Positions 1 to 11,100 of a stretch of DNA of 64,000 bases are shown here, piece by piece. The DNA lies in assembly GCF_964204865.1 (NCBI RefSeq), contig NC_135251.1, positions 13,020,001 through 13,084,000 on the forward strand, read 5' to 3'. Both the position numbers and the translations under genes were made by a program. The DNA is from Styela clava (lineage: Eukaryota > Chordata > Ascidiacea > Stolidobranchia > Styelidae). How positions within the stretch are numbered: position 1 is the first letter of the stretch; the number at the start of each line of letters is the position of its first letter. The notes under the pieces were generated by a model that saw only the letters and a program-made list of their open reading frames with translations, was not told the origin of the DNA and did not search any database.

Positions 1-47
1 TTCCTCGGGCTAATCACCTGTTGTAGACTTTCAGTGTGTAAAATGAT

Positions 48-242
48 TCATGAAATTTTGGCTGATCCACTGCAGTCTTTTGTCTCCAGATGTTTCAGAG
101 GGATTAGATTTCCGTTTTTAAGGTAGGCCACGTTTGTAGTGCTGCTGCATATGCCAAGAAAGGTATTCTGCAGTTTGCAATACTTGGCAGTTGCGACAAA
201 TTCAGACATTTCCAAAATCTCAGAAACAGATGCAGGAAGAAC
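48..242 (-). CDS. Possible terminal exon, unknown protein
   Basis: A 195-base stretch reads as 64 codons and a TGA stop on the minus strand, preceded by a good acceptor (pyrimidine-rich TTTCTTTATAG). It would be the last exon of a gene whose earlier exons I could not fix. The residues look like ordinary soluble protein, with motifs such as SEILEMSEFVATAKYC and four Cys, and match no family I recognise. A second minus-strand stretch at 1045-1126 is also open and bounded by splice-like sites, but its phase does not fit directly. It could be chance in short AT-rich DNA. Confidence 0.25.
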   Translation of the reverse strand, partial: VLPASVSEILEMSEFVATAKYCKLQNTFLGICSSTTNVAYLKNGNLIPLKHLETKDCSGSAKIS

Positions 243-1158
243 CTATAAAGAAAAATTTCCATCGGTTCATCTGTTATTAATGACCTGAATAATGTTGGTA
301 ATTTTAGAAAACATAATCATGCTCCAAGTACTTAAATGCTCAATAGGAGATAGATCCAATAAAAAAAAAAAAAATTAATATCTAAAACAATATTTTGTGC
401 TATACCTCTGCTGAATATTTAACAGACATTTTTGTCAAGCTGTTGAGTTAAACCAACCCCATGTAACTCCCGATATTTGGTCCCGATGTTGGATTCGCCG
501 TCACGCCCGACTAGGCGCAGACAGATTATTGCTTCTAAAATCACCGTGCGTTTTCCTTTGTTCTGACGGCGTTGTCTCACGACAAGATTAAGTGAGTGTC
601 TTTATAAATATTCAAATTAGTTGTGCATCAACATTAATAAGGATTTTATTATAGAATGCAGATTACAAAACAAAATAGAAAAGCAATCATTTGAGAGGGA
701 AGACCCTAGCACTTGAAAGCATGTTGACAAATTACAGTCTGAAGATTTTAAATTCACCTCAAGGCTCCAATGAGTAGATGTCGTAGAGAATCACTTTGTG
801 CTACGATTGTTCAGCATAAAAAGAGTAAGTTGTGAATGTCCTAGGTAGCCAATACAGTAATGATTTGCCAAAGAATGTAAATTTTGATAAGAGATCAAGA
901 TATTATGTAACCTAATATGTATATTTTCAGGAAGAAAAGGATCAAAAAAAGTTGCAGTGTGAGGATTTATGCTGTGTAGCAGTAAGCAAGGATATAAATT
1001 GACTAATAGGTGATGATTTATCTCAAAAATCAGAATCAACTTACACCATTCAGCCATATCAATGAAAATTTTTGATTGAGGAACTAAAACTTTCGGCAAA
1101 AAAGATATATGGTGAACGATACCACCCTGTAATTGTAAGGTCGGTATGAAAACATAAA
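243..1158. other. No supported gene
   Basis: AT-rich sequence with a short poly(A) run near 361-374. I see no convincing exon apart from the weak minus-strand candidate at 1045-1126. The longer open frames here have the composition of non-coding DNA. Confidence 0.4.
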
Positions 1159-1960
1159 TTGAACACACCTATTTTAACTCCAAATAATGAGTGTTTTATG
1201 ATGGATTTTTTTTCATTCATTCTGTCATTGTATACGAAGTCACCAGCTGCATATGACAACTTGAGAGGTGCTTTACGTTTGTCATGTGAATCCATTTTGC
1301 TTGATTTCAGGATATACCCTTATTCACATAAATTGGATACCTATCATTGCTATTATCTAAACATGGCTTCAACATATATATATTCATAATTTTAGATATG
1401 CCAAAATAATTTTGCATTTTTTTGTCGAGTGTTTTTAAATTATTGATTTGTGATAAATAGCAAGAACTTTTTGCTACTGCAAAATCCACCACATTCATTG
1501 AATGCATGAATATTTCTTCTGGAACCGTTACATTTTATTAATTCCAATTTGTTTTATGAGGTATTCACATTTTTGTTTCAAATAACACTTTGTCAAAGTG
1601 GCTGTTATACTTATATATATATAAAAACACGCGTGCTTAGATGGTAGACAAGGCCCAAGCTCCAATTGTTGTAGGCAATTTATTTCAAAATATCTTAACT
1701 AAAATAAAAAATTTTGCAGACTGCTCGAAACTCACTTTTGAAGAATGATTTGCTGTCACCAGATGGGATTTTGGCATGGAAACACATCTATAGGGAATTT
1801 ATGAAGATATGTCTACAAAAACATTTGAAACAGCCATGTAAACTAACAGACCAACATGTTTAACCGTAAATATATACTACATGAGAATTTTAGATTTAGC
1901 ATGGAAAGTATTTGCTGCAGCTTTTGAATTGTCCGTGACAAACAAAGTTTGATGCTGCAC
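1159..1960 (+). pseudogene. Decayed P/THAP-type transposase fragment
   Basis: Two separated plus-strand pieces resemble consecutive parts of P-element/THAP9-like transposases. The first (about 1195-1310) reads LSLYTKSPAAYDNLRGAL then ESILLDFR, matching the family pattern in which SPxAYxxLR is followed by LPSxxTLxDY. The second (about 1716-1960) reads NDLLSPDGILAWKHIYREF, then KLTDQHV, then YMRILDLAWKVF, resembling the WKHI...KLTxxH...KMRVxxAAQVxS region. Stops and frame changes separate them, so no intact protein exists. No terminal repeats were found. The family is assigned from memory of conserved motifs. Confidence 0.45.
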
Positions 1961-2639
1961 TGGAAAGCAATTGGCAATCAAAGCAATATATATCCGTCCG
2001 GTACGTTTGCACAAACGAATGGAACCGCTGAAACATCATTTCTTTCATTTCCCTCGTTATGATCTACAATATGCCAATGCAGTGACATTGTCGCCACATA
2101 TCGCAAAGCATACTACATCGAAATCTCGTTTTTCGCGCCGAAACTGAAAGGTAATATTAAGTACCCCCATCATGTTATAACTCGATCCCCCTGATAGAAA
2201 CAGAGAGAATTATCCAATGTTTCTGACACACAGCCTGCCGGCATATTCTCATCCTAACTTTGAGGTTCCGACGACAACTGCTGTTGCCAGTTTTATTACG
2301 CAACTCAGTTGGTTGATTTAAAAATTAAGTTGGAAATCCGTAAAAACAAAGGCTACTTCTAATATAACTATTTTTATCTTGTGCGTGTGCGTTTTGTAAT
2401 GTGAGACCAAAACTGATATTCATTCAGGGGATCTGCTCGTTTGAAAATATTTAGTGGCCGCCTCCGTAAGTGGAATTATTTTTCCCGATACTGGCACAGC
2501 GATACAGGCCAACATTTCAAATTTTTCAGCTATCATTTAGGCTGCTAAGTATGATTACTCAAAAGTATTCGATTCCTCGACATGGATTACCGAGAAACAC
2601 ACCACCTAAACAATACCATATGGAATAAAAAAACTGCTG

Positions 2640-3230
2640 TCAAATCAAAAATTTCATTTCGTTTTCATGTTTCCTGTGAGCAATTTGGAGTCGGTAAGTA
2701 GAGCTAAATGCTTCTTCCGATGCAGCGAATGTTGCTGGACCCGAAGTATTTTTAGACAACAATTGCGATAGTTGTAATTTTTCTTGTTTTATTTTGGAAA
2801 AACTTTTCGCGATGCCTCGAATCACCCTCGCGAAACAAGAAGTCGATGAACGCGCGCACAAATCAAAAGATTTGTCTCGTTCGAGCGTAGCAAGTCTAAA
2901 CAAGAACGATCTGGAGCAAGTCTTGAAACCCAGATGATATGCAGCAACCGATAACGTGCGAGATGAAAAGTTAAGAGACATCACTAAGTCTCATTCACAA
3001 TGAATAGGAGGTATGACGCAATAATTGAGAGGAAAAAAACGAATGATCCAAATGTGGCACGTACCCTTGACACGCACAAACGAGCGAGTGGGAGGGTAGT
3101 ACGGAATTATAGCGAAGTTTGCGGCATCGTAGCAACTCATAGCGATACATATATCTGAAGGAACTGTCACGAAACGATGTACCTTGTTTGCAATCCAAGT
3201 TTTAGCATTAAGAATCGATTCCGCCATCCC
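2640..3230. other. GC-richer stretch open on both strands, coding status unclear
   Basis: This block is richer in G+C and CpG than its surroundings. On the plus strand 2698-2937 is open for 79 codons with ordinary protein-like content (for example AKQEVDERAHKSKDLSRSS), followed by TGA, a further open 21 codons, and a 52-codon ATG frame at 3000-3158 shifted by one. The minus strand is also open (2640-2984 and 2991-3227). No family is recognisable. It may be a worn-down gene, a repeat, or a CpG-rich regulatory region. Confidence 0.25.
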
Positions 3231-3287
3231 TAGCTATCCTTAATAACTTTGAGCAATATTAAATGCAATTTTTATGTATATAAACTT

Positions 3288-3293
3288 TTTATT
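3288..3293 (-). promoter_or_regulatory. Candidate poly(A) signal of the SLC16-like gene
   Basis: AATAAA on the minus strand, about 215 bases past the TGA at 3508-3510. It is the first clear hexamer downstream and is placed sensibly for a 3' UTR. Confidence 0.4.
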
Positions 3294-3507
3294 AGAAGCG
3301 ATTACAAGAGGAATTGTTAATAACAAGATGAATGTCTCAGTGAGACAATATACCATGTCAAGTGCAAATAGTGCGTCAATAGGCATAGAATGTTGACTCA
3401 ATATGGTTCTCTATTCCCGTGCTCATGAAATAAGTTCTGATTGGTTTGGAGAATGCCGTAAACTTTCATTAGTAAAATCCGCGCACATTTGTGCGTGAAT
3501 ATCAGTG

Positions 3508-6500
3508 TCACTTTGCCCTTTGTGATCTGTGTTCTGGAAGGACTGCACCGAGTTTTTGTACACATATTCCGCTAATTAGGAGTAGGAAAGAAGTCAATAT
3601 GGAGCATCCCATTGAATAAAAATAAGCAGCTTTGTACGTTTCGTAGATGTCTACCAGATGTCCTGCAAAATTAAAGCAAATCATACTTTTAGTAAAAAGC
3701 TAACATCCAAACAGGGGGTTGCAAGATTATTAGAATGCAAATATCTGAATGTTGAAATTAGCTACGGCCTACGGGTAGCAGTATTTGATCAACATCTACT
3801 TGCTACAAAGTCGTAGGAAGAATTGAGTCCGGATTGTCAAGTCAAAACCTGTTTGGGGAATATCAGAAAACAAAACATTTCGAAAATAGAGACCTAAATA
3901 AATCTTAGGCTACTTGAGTGAAAATTTTGAAATATTTTGACCCTAAGCCTTTATGCAGAATATGACTCGGACATGTTGGTACGAAGTAAAACGATCTGAT
4001 TTGATACATTATATCCACCCGTGCTGCAATTAACCAACTATGCCTAATCCCATACACCACAATGCAAAGTTAATCAAAAATAAACTTACCCGCAAGAGGC
4101 GCACTTATGGCGGCTGCCACTCCACCTGTTAGCAAAATCGGGCCAATGAATTTCACTACATTTTCTATTCCAAAGAGTGCTGGAATCGCTGTCGCATTTG
4201 TGGTAACAAACATTCCGAACAGACAACCATAACATATTGCAAAAATTGAAAGACTTTCGAAACCGGTCGCAAAAAGTACCATTGCACATATTCCAGCTTT
4301 AGCCAAGAAAATGAATCCCATTATAAATAAAATTTTTGTTTCCATGTTTTGATAACAAGAAAGCAAAAACCCGCTAAGTGGCCTGCATATCGCATCTCCG
4401 ATTGCTGTCATGAACAGGAGTAACACAGCTTGTTCATTAGTACATCCCAAATCTTTTGCGAACGGGACCATAAAAATGATCGGGTGATAACCACAAAGTC
4501 CTATTCCAAATTCCGCACATGCAAGAAGCATGAGGAGCCAATAGTCATTTAACAATTTTAACACTCTGGCAGCTTTTGACTTGTTGACATCCACTACGTT
4601 TTGCTCTTCTGCTTGTTGAATGTAATCCAGAACTTCCAATGAAACAGTCATTGCCTGGATTTCATCGAGATTTGTAGCTTTATCAGCATATTGTAAATTT
4701 TTATATTTTGGCATCTGCTTTGCTGTGACCGTACTAATAGGTCTTACCAGAGACGCAAACACACAAATATTCAATTCAATGCCGGCGAAAACTATTAGAG
4801 CACCTCTCCATCCATACGTATAAATAAGATACTGCGCAAGAATGGGAATGAGCATCGAACCTACTGAACTTCCAGTAGCTGCGATTCCGTTAGCAATTCC
4901 TCTCCATCGACAGAAATATATGTTTATTTGGGCCATTATGGAAGAGTATGACCAACTGAATCCAATTCCTAAACCAAAAAATAAGTTTTAGTGGATTTCA
5001 TGACAAAACTGAAGACAATAAAATGTAATAATGTAATATTCCTTTCGCGAAAAACGACATTTCCATTTTATTTACTCTACACTAGATTGAATTGTTTATT
5101 GGTGTCATAGAACTTTGTAGAAAACCTACAACATTACATAATATGTTATACACGAGGTAGGCTACTGGTGGGGTCTTAGGTATGAGGCAAATAATTGGAG
5201 ACCCCGAAGAATGTGCACCAAGATGGCGCACAACCTGAACACATTATGTGTACCCAGTTAGAGTTCAGGTTGTGCGCCATCTTGGTGCACATACTCCGGT
5301 AGCGCCAAGTATTTTAATAAGATAACATCGGAATTTTTTTTACCATAGAGGGAAATAAAAATAACTTGACACAGAAATAACATGAATCCATAGCTGACAT
5401 GGGCAAACTACGGCCCGCGCGCCAAATCCGGCCCGTGGAGTAATTCAATCTGGCCCGCCTGATGCTGCCACAACCAAACTAAAACCAAATTTCGATGTTT
5501 TAGCTGAAAAATAGCTGAAAGACTTGTTGAGATATCGAAAAATTTTAGCATTGGCGTGAGGCTTATTGTTTTCCACTTCTGCTTTTGTAACACTCTAAAT
5601 ATTGTTCATAAAAGGTAACTTTTTTTGCCACACAACTGACATGACCCAGTGGCCAGTGTAGGTGAGCAACATTTTTGGCCCCTAGACCGAAACCTTGCCC
5701 ACCACCAATTTATAGACTATCATCAAGGCATGCCACATAATGTTATTATCAAAGTCAGTCTAGTATCGGTACTACGAAAATACGCTACCGGTGCAATTTC
5801 ATTATTTACGCGGTAGGAATGTCGTAGTTATCTACCCCAGATTATGCCAACGCCCAAGTAAGCGGTCCATATGCCACTGCCAAATCCTGTCAGCAGTAGT
5901 CCAAGACAACACAGAACACCAGATGTCAGTAAAACTTTTCTGCCTCCAAACTTTCTCATCAATATACCTGCGATGGGAGCTGAAAGCAGAAAAATATTTG
6001 TGAATATGTCCTGAAGTTAGCAATTTGTCATTTATAAAGCCTATTTGAAATCTTTTATAAGATGTAAAAACCAGACATTATGAGTAGGATTAGATTCAAA
6101 CTTAAAATTGTAAAAATATTTGATCAATTTAATATAATTCCGCCGTATATCCGCTTGCTAACGAAACTTATATGCATTTAACTCCAAAGCATTCATTTCT
6201 AATATTCCGGTTTCCGGATATAGTCAACTTGTCAGAATTCAAGTCCTAAGTGGCCTACTGCTCTATCACTGCATAAATTAATATGGTACTCCTGAAGTAT
6301 GCGCACCAAGATGTCGCATAACCTTAACCTGGTACACAACCTGAGTTCAGGTTGTGCGCCATCTTGGTGCGCATACTTCAGGAGGTTCATAAACATGTAT
6401 AGATAGCTCTTCACACGTCAAGCTGGTATGAAACTATGGCGATGTCCCTACTTTTTAGAGGTTTTGCGGTTTTCTGGAAAAATTAGAGAACTTCAATTTT

Positions 6501-6775
6501 AAAAATATTCTCTTCATAACACATCAAGCCCTAAGATTATTCAAACCTGCTAGTCCCATCATCGCGGCGGCCATTGAAGTTATTAATGAGGTCTGACTGT
6601 TTGTTGCATCGTACGATTCCATAAAATCATTGTAAAAAAGTCCCAAGCTTCGAATCCATGCAATCCCCATCCATTGGAGGAAGAAGGCAGAGACGAGGAC
6701 AACCCAAGCCCAGCCACCATCTGGGGAATTGTGATACAAGACCTTTCCCCCCACTGTCCTTACAATTAACGTCAT
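3508..6775 (-). CDS. Monocarboxylate-transporter-like MFS protein (SLC16 family)
   Basis: Four exons, 6547-6775, 5836-5979, 4090-4968 and 3508-3662, all with GT-AG borders. Phases join cleanly to 469 codons including TGA, so 468 aa, a normal size for the family. The start ATG ends at 6775. Residues 15-23 carry the SLC16 signature PDGGWAWVV at the first membrane segment. Later parts show GILMRKFGGRKVLL, the FCRWRGIANGIAATGSSVG stretch typical after TM4, and a hydrophilic central loop of about 70 residues before the second six-helix half. Members move monocarboxylates or related metabolites across the plasma membrane, often with protons; the substrate cannot be read from the sequence. Intron 1 holds a MITE, intron 2 a MITE and a hAT element. 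The ortholog group within SLC16 is not assigned. Confidence 0.9.
5197..5306. mobile_element. GG-ended palindromic MITE
   Basis: A 110-base near-palindrome with both arms containing CACCAAGATGGCGCACAACC and its complement. Flanks AAATAATT and AAGTATTT match at 6 of 8 bases, a worn 8-bp target duplication. It lies in intron 2 of the transporter gene. Related copies lie at 6285, 35619, 42802, 47343, 49277 and 63925. Confidence 0.7.
5394..5707. mobile_element. hAT-like non-autonomous element (CTGACATGGGC family)
   Basis: Starts CTGACATGGGCAAACTACGG and ends with a diverged CTTGCCCA terminus; flanks ATCCATAG and ATTTATAG match at 6 of 8. Internally it is clearly homologous to 42453-42755 (shared CTGGCCCGC and GATGCTGCCACAACCAAACT). 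It carries no coding capacity and sits in intron 2 of the transporter gene. Confidence 0.7.
6285..6388. mobile_element. GG-ended palindromic MITE
   Basis: Inverted arms with GCGCACCAAGATG and CATCTTGGTGCGC. Begins GGTACTCCTGAAG; the flanks ATTAATAT and ATAAACAT match at 6 of 8. It lies in intron 1 of the transporter gene and is closest to the copies at 47343 and 63925. Confidence 0.7.
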
Positions 6776-8123
6776 ATTTTGGCTTTACGGGACTGACTGA
6801 CTGACTAAACGAATATGCACGTACATATGAAGAACTATACTAAGCGATTGCTTGCATCCCTTTAAATCGGACCGGTGACGAAAGCTTGTTTTAATGATTA
6901 ACTCCAGCTACTTTTATATATATTTTGTTCATTGACTAATTATGATCAATAGATTCATTCATTCGTATATTGCTAGAAATATAGAAGAAAATGGATAATT
7001 CACTCGGATTTCGCAGTAATTTATTTGTACTTTTCAAATGAAAAATGACTCATAACAGAGGTTGTTTCTCGAATTGCGGTTGTGGTAAAAATAATTGGCA
7101 GTTTGGAGGCGGACTGTCGTTTTTCAAGTAGAATATACTGTAATTTTATACTATATCAATTTAGTTGCTTTGACAAATTACACACAGTTAGTATTTGCTG
7201 ATGCTGCTAGAAAATCTCGTTAAAGCTCGTTCCATCATTCACTGTACAGAGTTGCCAAACGCATTCTTGCATAATTTTGATTCGTCAGTGTTACCAAACT
7301 GTTTGCTCTGTATGTTTAAAGTTTTGAATTTACGTTAGGTTTCAATCTCACAATGTGATATATTTTCCGCTTTTACAAACGTTGGTGAAATGAGGAATAT
7401 ACTCGTATATACTTGATTCAGTAAAGAATATAGACTTATGTTTGACAGTGAGCCAGCACACCAATTTTTAAAGTACTGAAATAAATAAATGAAATACACA
7501 TAAAATTATGAATAAATAACGTTTTATCAATTGGACTAATATTTGTTACTGAATATCATGCTGTAATTGGACTTGGGAATCAAAAATTTTCTATGTTACT
7601 CAGTTAATCTATAAATCTATGTAGGCTACGTTACTCCGCTTTCCAGAGAAGGATATCTCTGTACATATTAACTCTCTTCTTGCCTATGAAATATATTGAA
7701 TCAATAATCTCACAAATTCTAAGTTACATGAACGTCAATCGCTATAGAGAAGGTCAACAGGAAATACTTTGATGAGCAAGGATACGACAACGCGCAAACA
7801 CACGACTTCAATGATGTGTATCGTTTTCAATAACTGATTGATTCAATTTCATAGGTGCGTGTTTACTTTTTGCTCGTTATATAAAACGAGGACGGAACCC
7901 CCGAATCGTCACTGAATCAACACTATTACAATTTCTCTTCCCGGGGGCATATTGTATTTGGTTTTTCTTAACTTTCACACTGAGTAATTTTAGCAATACT
8001 ATATCAGTACGAGATTTCAATTTTATCTTAAATCAAATGGGAAACTGAGAATGACACTTAATCGTGTGGCAAACTACGATCCATCGGTACGTCATCAAAG
8101 CAAAAGTATGTGCAGATTTGTTT
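6776..8123. other. Intergenic, no gene seen
   Basis: Between the transporter start and the 3' end of sulfotransferase gene A. AT-rich, with no open frame or splice pattern I can support. It should contain the transporter promoter and the gene A 3' UTR. Confidence 0.5.
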
Positions 8124-11100
8124 TCAGAATAATGGAGGATACCCGAATAACTCAGAGTCATATTTGTATTTTTTAACTAATAATCCTCTTAAATCTGGTA
8201 TTTCTTTGAAATATGTCTCAAGTTTTTCATCGTCGGTTCGTTTCTGAGGGGGATAATTTTGAGGAAATGTCATGTTGCTCATTCCAATGGTATTCATGAT
8301 GAAAGGCATGTCGTCAGAAATTGTTTCTAGCTTAGCAATGAAATCGTATTTTACTGCACATGGCGAACATAGCTTGTAGAAAAGTTGCCAGTGTTCATTG
8401 TTGTCATCTGTTGAACTGACGTGAGTGGCAAATTCTTTAAAACTCAACAACGGTGAAGATTTGTCTGTCGGAATACTTGAATTTGAATATTTCTCGTGCA
8501 ATTTTTTTGCCATTCTCTTGAAAAATTCGTTTTTGGAATTTTCAAATTTATTACGATACGCTGAAAGCATTCGATGTAGGGGTTCTCTGACCATGATGAT
8601 TTTATAATAAGTATTCAGTCGATGCTTAATTTCTTTGACGTCACCCAAAGTTTGCAGATGCAAATTGAGATTTGCAATATCATGGATATCTCCGGATAAC
8701 TCAGTGGCATCTGATGCATTCACAAGACCTTCTGCGACAAGTAATACCTTCTTGAAATTTGTGCAACCAACTTTGGGGATCAGGCAAGCCAGTAACTGTA
8801 TTAAAAGTAAATGTTAGTTTTTCCTGTTCGATATTCTTATATCGCAGCCGCTCGCTAAATTTGGGACGATTGTCAAAATGGCAACACGTTATTCCGGCAG
8901 ATAAGTGAATGCAATCGCAATGAACTGTTTAATGTGTATATATACTTCGATAATCAGAAAAATAAGGCTGCTTCATTCCATCGTGAATCCGTGCAAGAAG
9001 TTGCTTTCAATGCGTAGTTTTTGTTGCTAAACCAACGTCCAATATCTTTTACAATATTGGATTTGGTATAGGCTTATATTGCTGGATCAAAAAGAATTCC
9101 AGAATCATTGCTAAATCATCAGATCAACTTTGGACAAGAATGCGAACATCGCTACTCTCTCTGAAGTAATTTTGTGACTTATATATTGAATTAATGCAAG
9201 ATGATGTACTATTTTTCAAACAACCCTCAAAGCCCCTATAGTAGAGCCGTTTTGAAAAGAAATGTTTCTTGAAAAATGTACATGTAAGTTACATAAATGT
9301 ACTCAGCCGCTTCGAAACTGATTTAGATCATTTACCTTGTATTTGTCTGAAAAGTACAATTTCGTTTTACTGATGAACTTTATAAAACCTTTGTCATCTT
9401 TTGGAATGATTTTATTTATTTTCAATTTCCGACAGGACTTCTCTAAAGTTTGGAATCTTAGTTTTTGCTCTTCGACAACCGAATTTGGAGGGAAATCTAA
9501 AAAGAATAGGATAATATGGTATTTGCTTATTGTTGTCCTTCGAACTTAAAGATATATATGATATAGGAGTATAGGGTTTCAATCAATTTATCTATTTATT
9601 CCATATTTACAAAAGCGCTTCGATAAAATATAAAAAGGTATTCTGTCAGTGTTCGTGCGAATTTCATTTTTTAAAAATACATTGAAAACTTTCATATACT
9701 ATAAGGAGAGAGAGACTCTTAGGGATAAAGACTACCCACCCCATGTATGTAAAGTTCGATTCCCGCGTTATTAGATTGACACGCGTTATGGAATGTGACT
9801 CCAATCTGAATTCCTTCAGACGTTAATGAGCACCACACTGAGCGAGGGAAATAAATCATGAAAGAAATGAATTAGAGCAACGACCTTGTTTCAGGCAAAT
9901 AACATGTACTATTAACAATACGCGGTAAAAATATTGAAATACACAGTAACCTCGCTACAATACCAAACTTATGAATCACAGTTTTGAACTAATTAGGTAA
10001 TAAACATCTACAGCAGTGGTTCCCAACCAGGGTGCCGCGGCACATTAGTGTGTCGCAAAAATATTTTGGTGTGCCGCGAAAAGATTTCATTTTTGAATTT
10101 ATTTCAACTGATTCCATTCTCTTGAATTCCACAAGAATTACCCCACGGCTCTTGCTAACAAACAGAAACGACAAATTTGAGAAGTCGTATTTCAGGTATT
10201 TGGGTATTGTTTAAATCCCGAATTCACTCTTTATTAGCCAACCGTCTTTAACATATGTCGCCCATATGAACGCATAGTTCTCCCAGGAATATAAAACCAA
10301 ACGTTGCGTAAAAAGTAGTACTTGTAAAAAAAGAGAGAACGGGCGGAAATAACTCACCAACATTAGAATGCCTAGCATTCTGGATGTCCGTTGTATGTGT
10401 ATTAAAAATACCCGATATTCGACAATTCGTTAAGAGTATTCTAATTATTCGATTCGATAAGAATATTCTATTTCGCTCACCCTTGCGAACGGTAATTATG
10501 GTAAATCTGGCATGGTAACATAAACACTGATGCACTATTTCACGAAAGCGTGGTAGAATTGGCGACTATTACATATCTCGAACACAGAAACGGTTATTTT
10601 TCGGATAGCTTTTGCGGTCTGAAAAGTCGAATAAGCGGATCGACATAATAACTGCTACGATCTTCCCCATCAGATTAAGCTCGAGCCTTGCACGAAATTC
10701 ATAACATGAAAAGATGATCGATTAAAATAGTTTATAACAACTTTAAACCTATTCAGTATTTTTAGCGATAATAAATAATTGTTGTAATGAAATACGGTTT
10801 GTTTGTCTCTTTCATATCTCTCGCAAGTGCCGACAATAACACTATTGAATGCTTTTGGCAATGAAGAAACATATTGAATTGTAACAAAAATGAAATAGGT
10901 TGTGCGAGATTGGAATACTTGTGATAATAATAAGGCGTAACATGGAACGGCGAAGGGCGAGAAAAACCAAAGCGTATTAGCGTCACGTATTACCCGTGCG
11001 GCCACGCATCTTTTACAATAATGGAATAATTACTATTAACCATTCAGGGTATGTTGTATTAACAAGAATAGATTTTCCCTCATCTGATCTTCTATGTTTT

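Noticed and set aside
1045-1126. Minus-strand exon-like stretch
   Set aside because: Open and bounded by splice-like sites, but it overlaps no recognisable protein and its phase does not match the exon at 48-242.
10670-11005. 111-aa minus-strand open frame inside the 1.2-kb hAT
   Set aside because: No resemblance to hAT transposase (no zinc-finger BED or dimerisation motifs), and the composition is non-coding.
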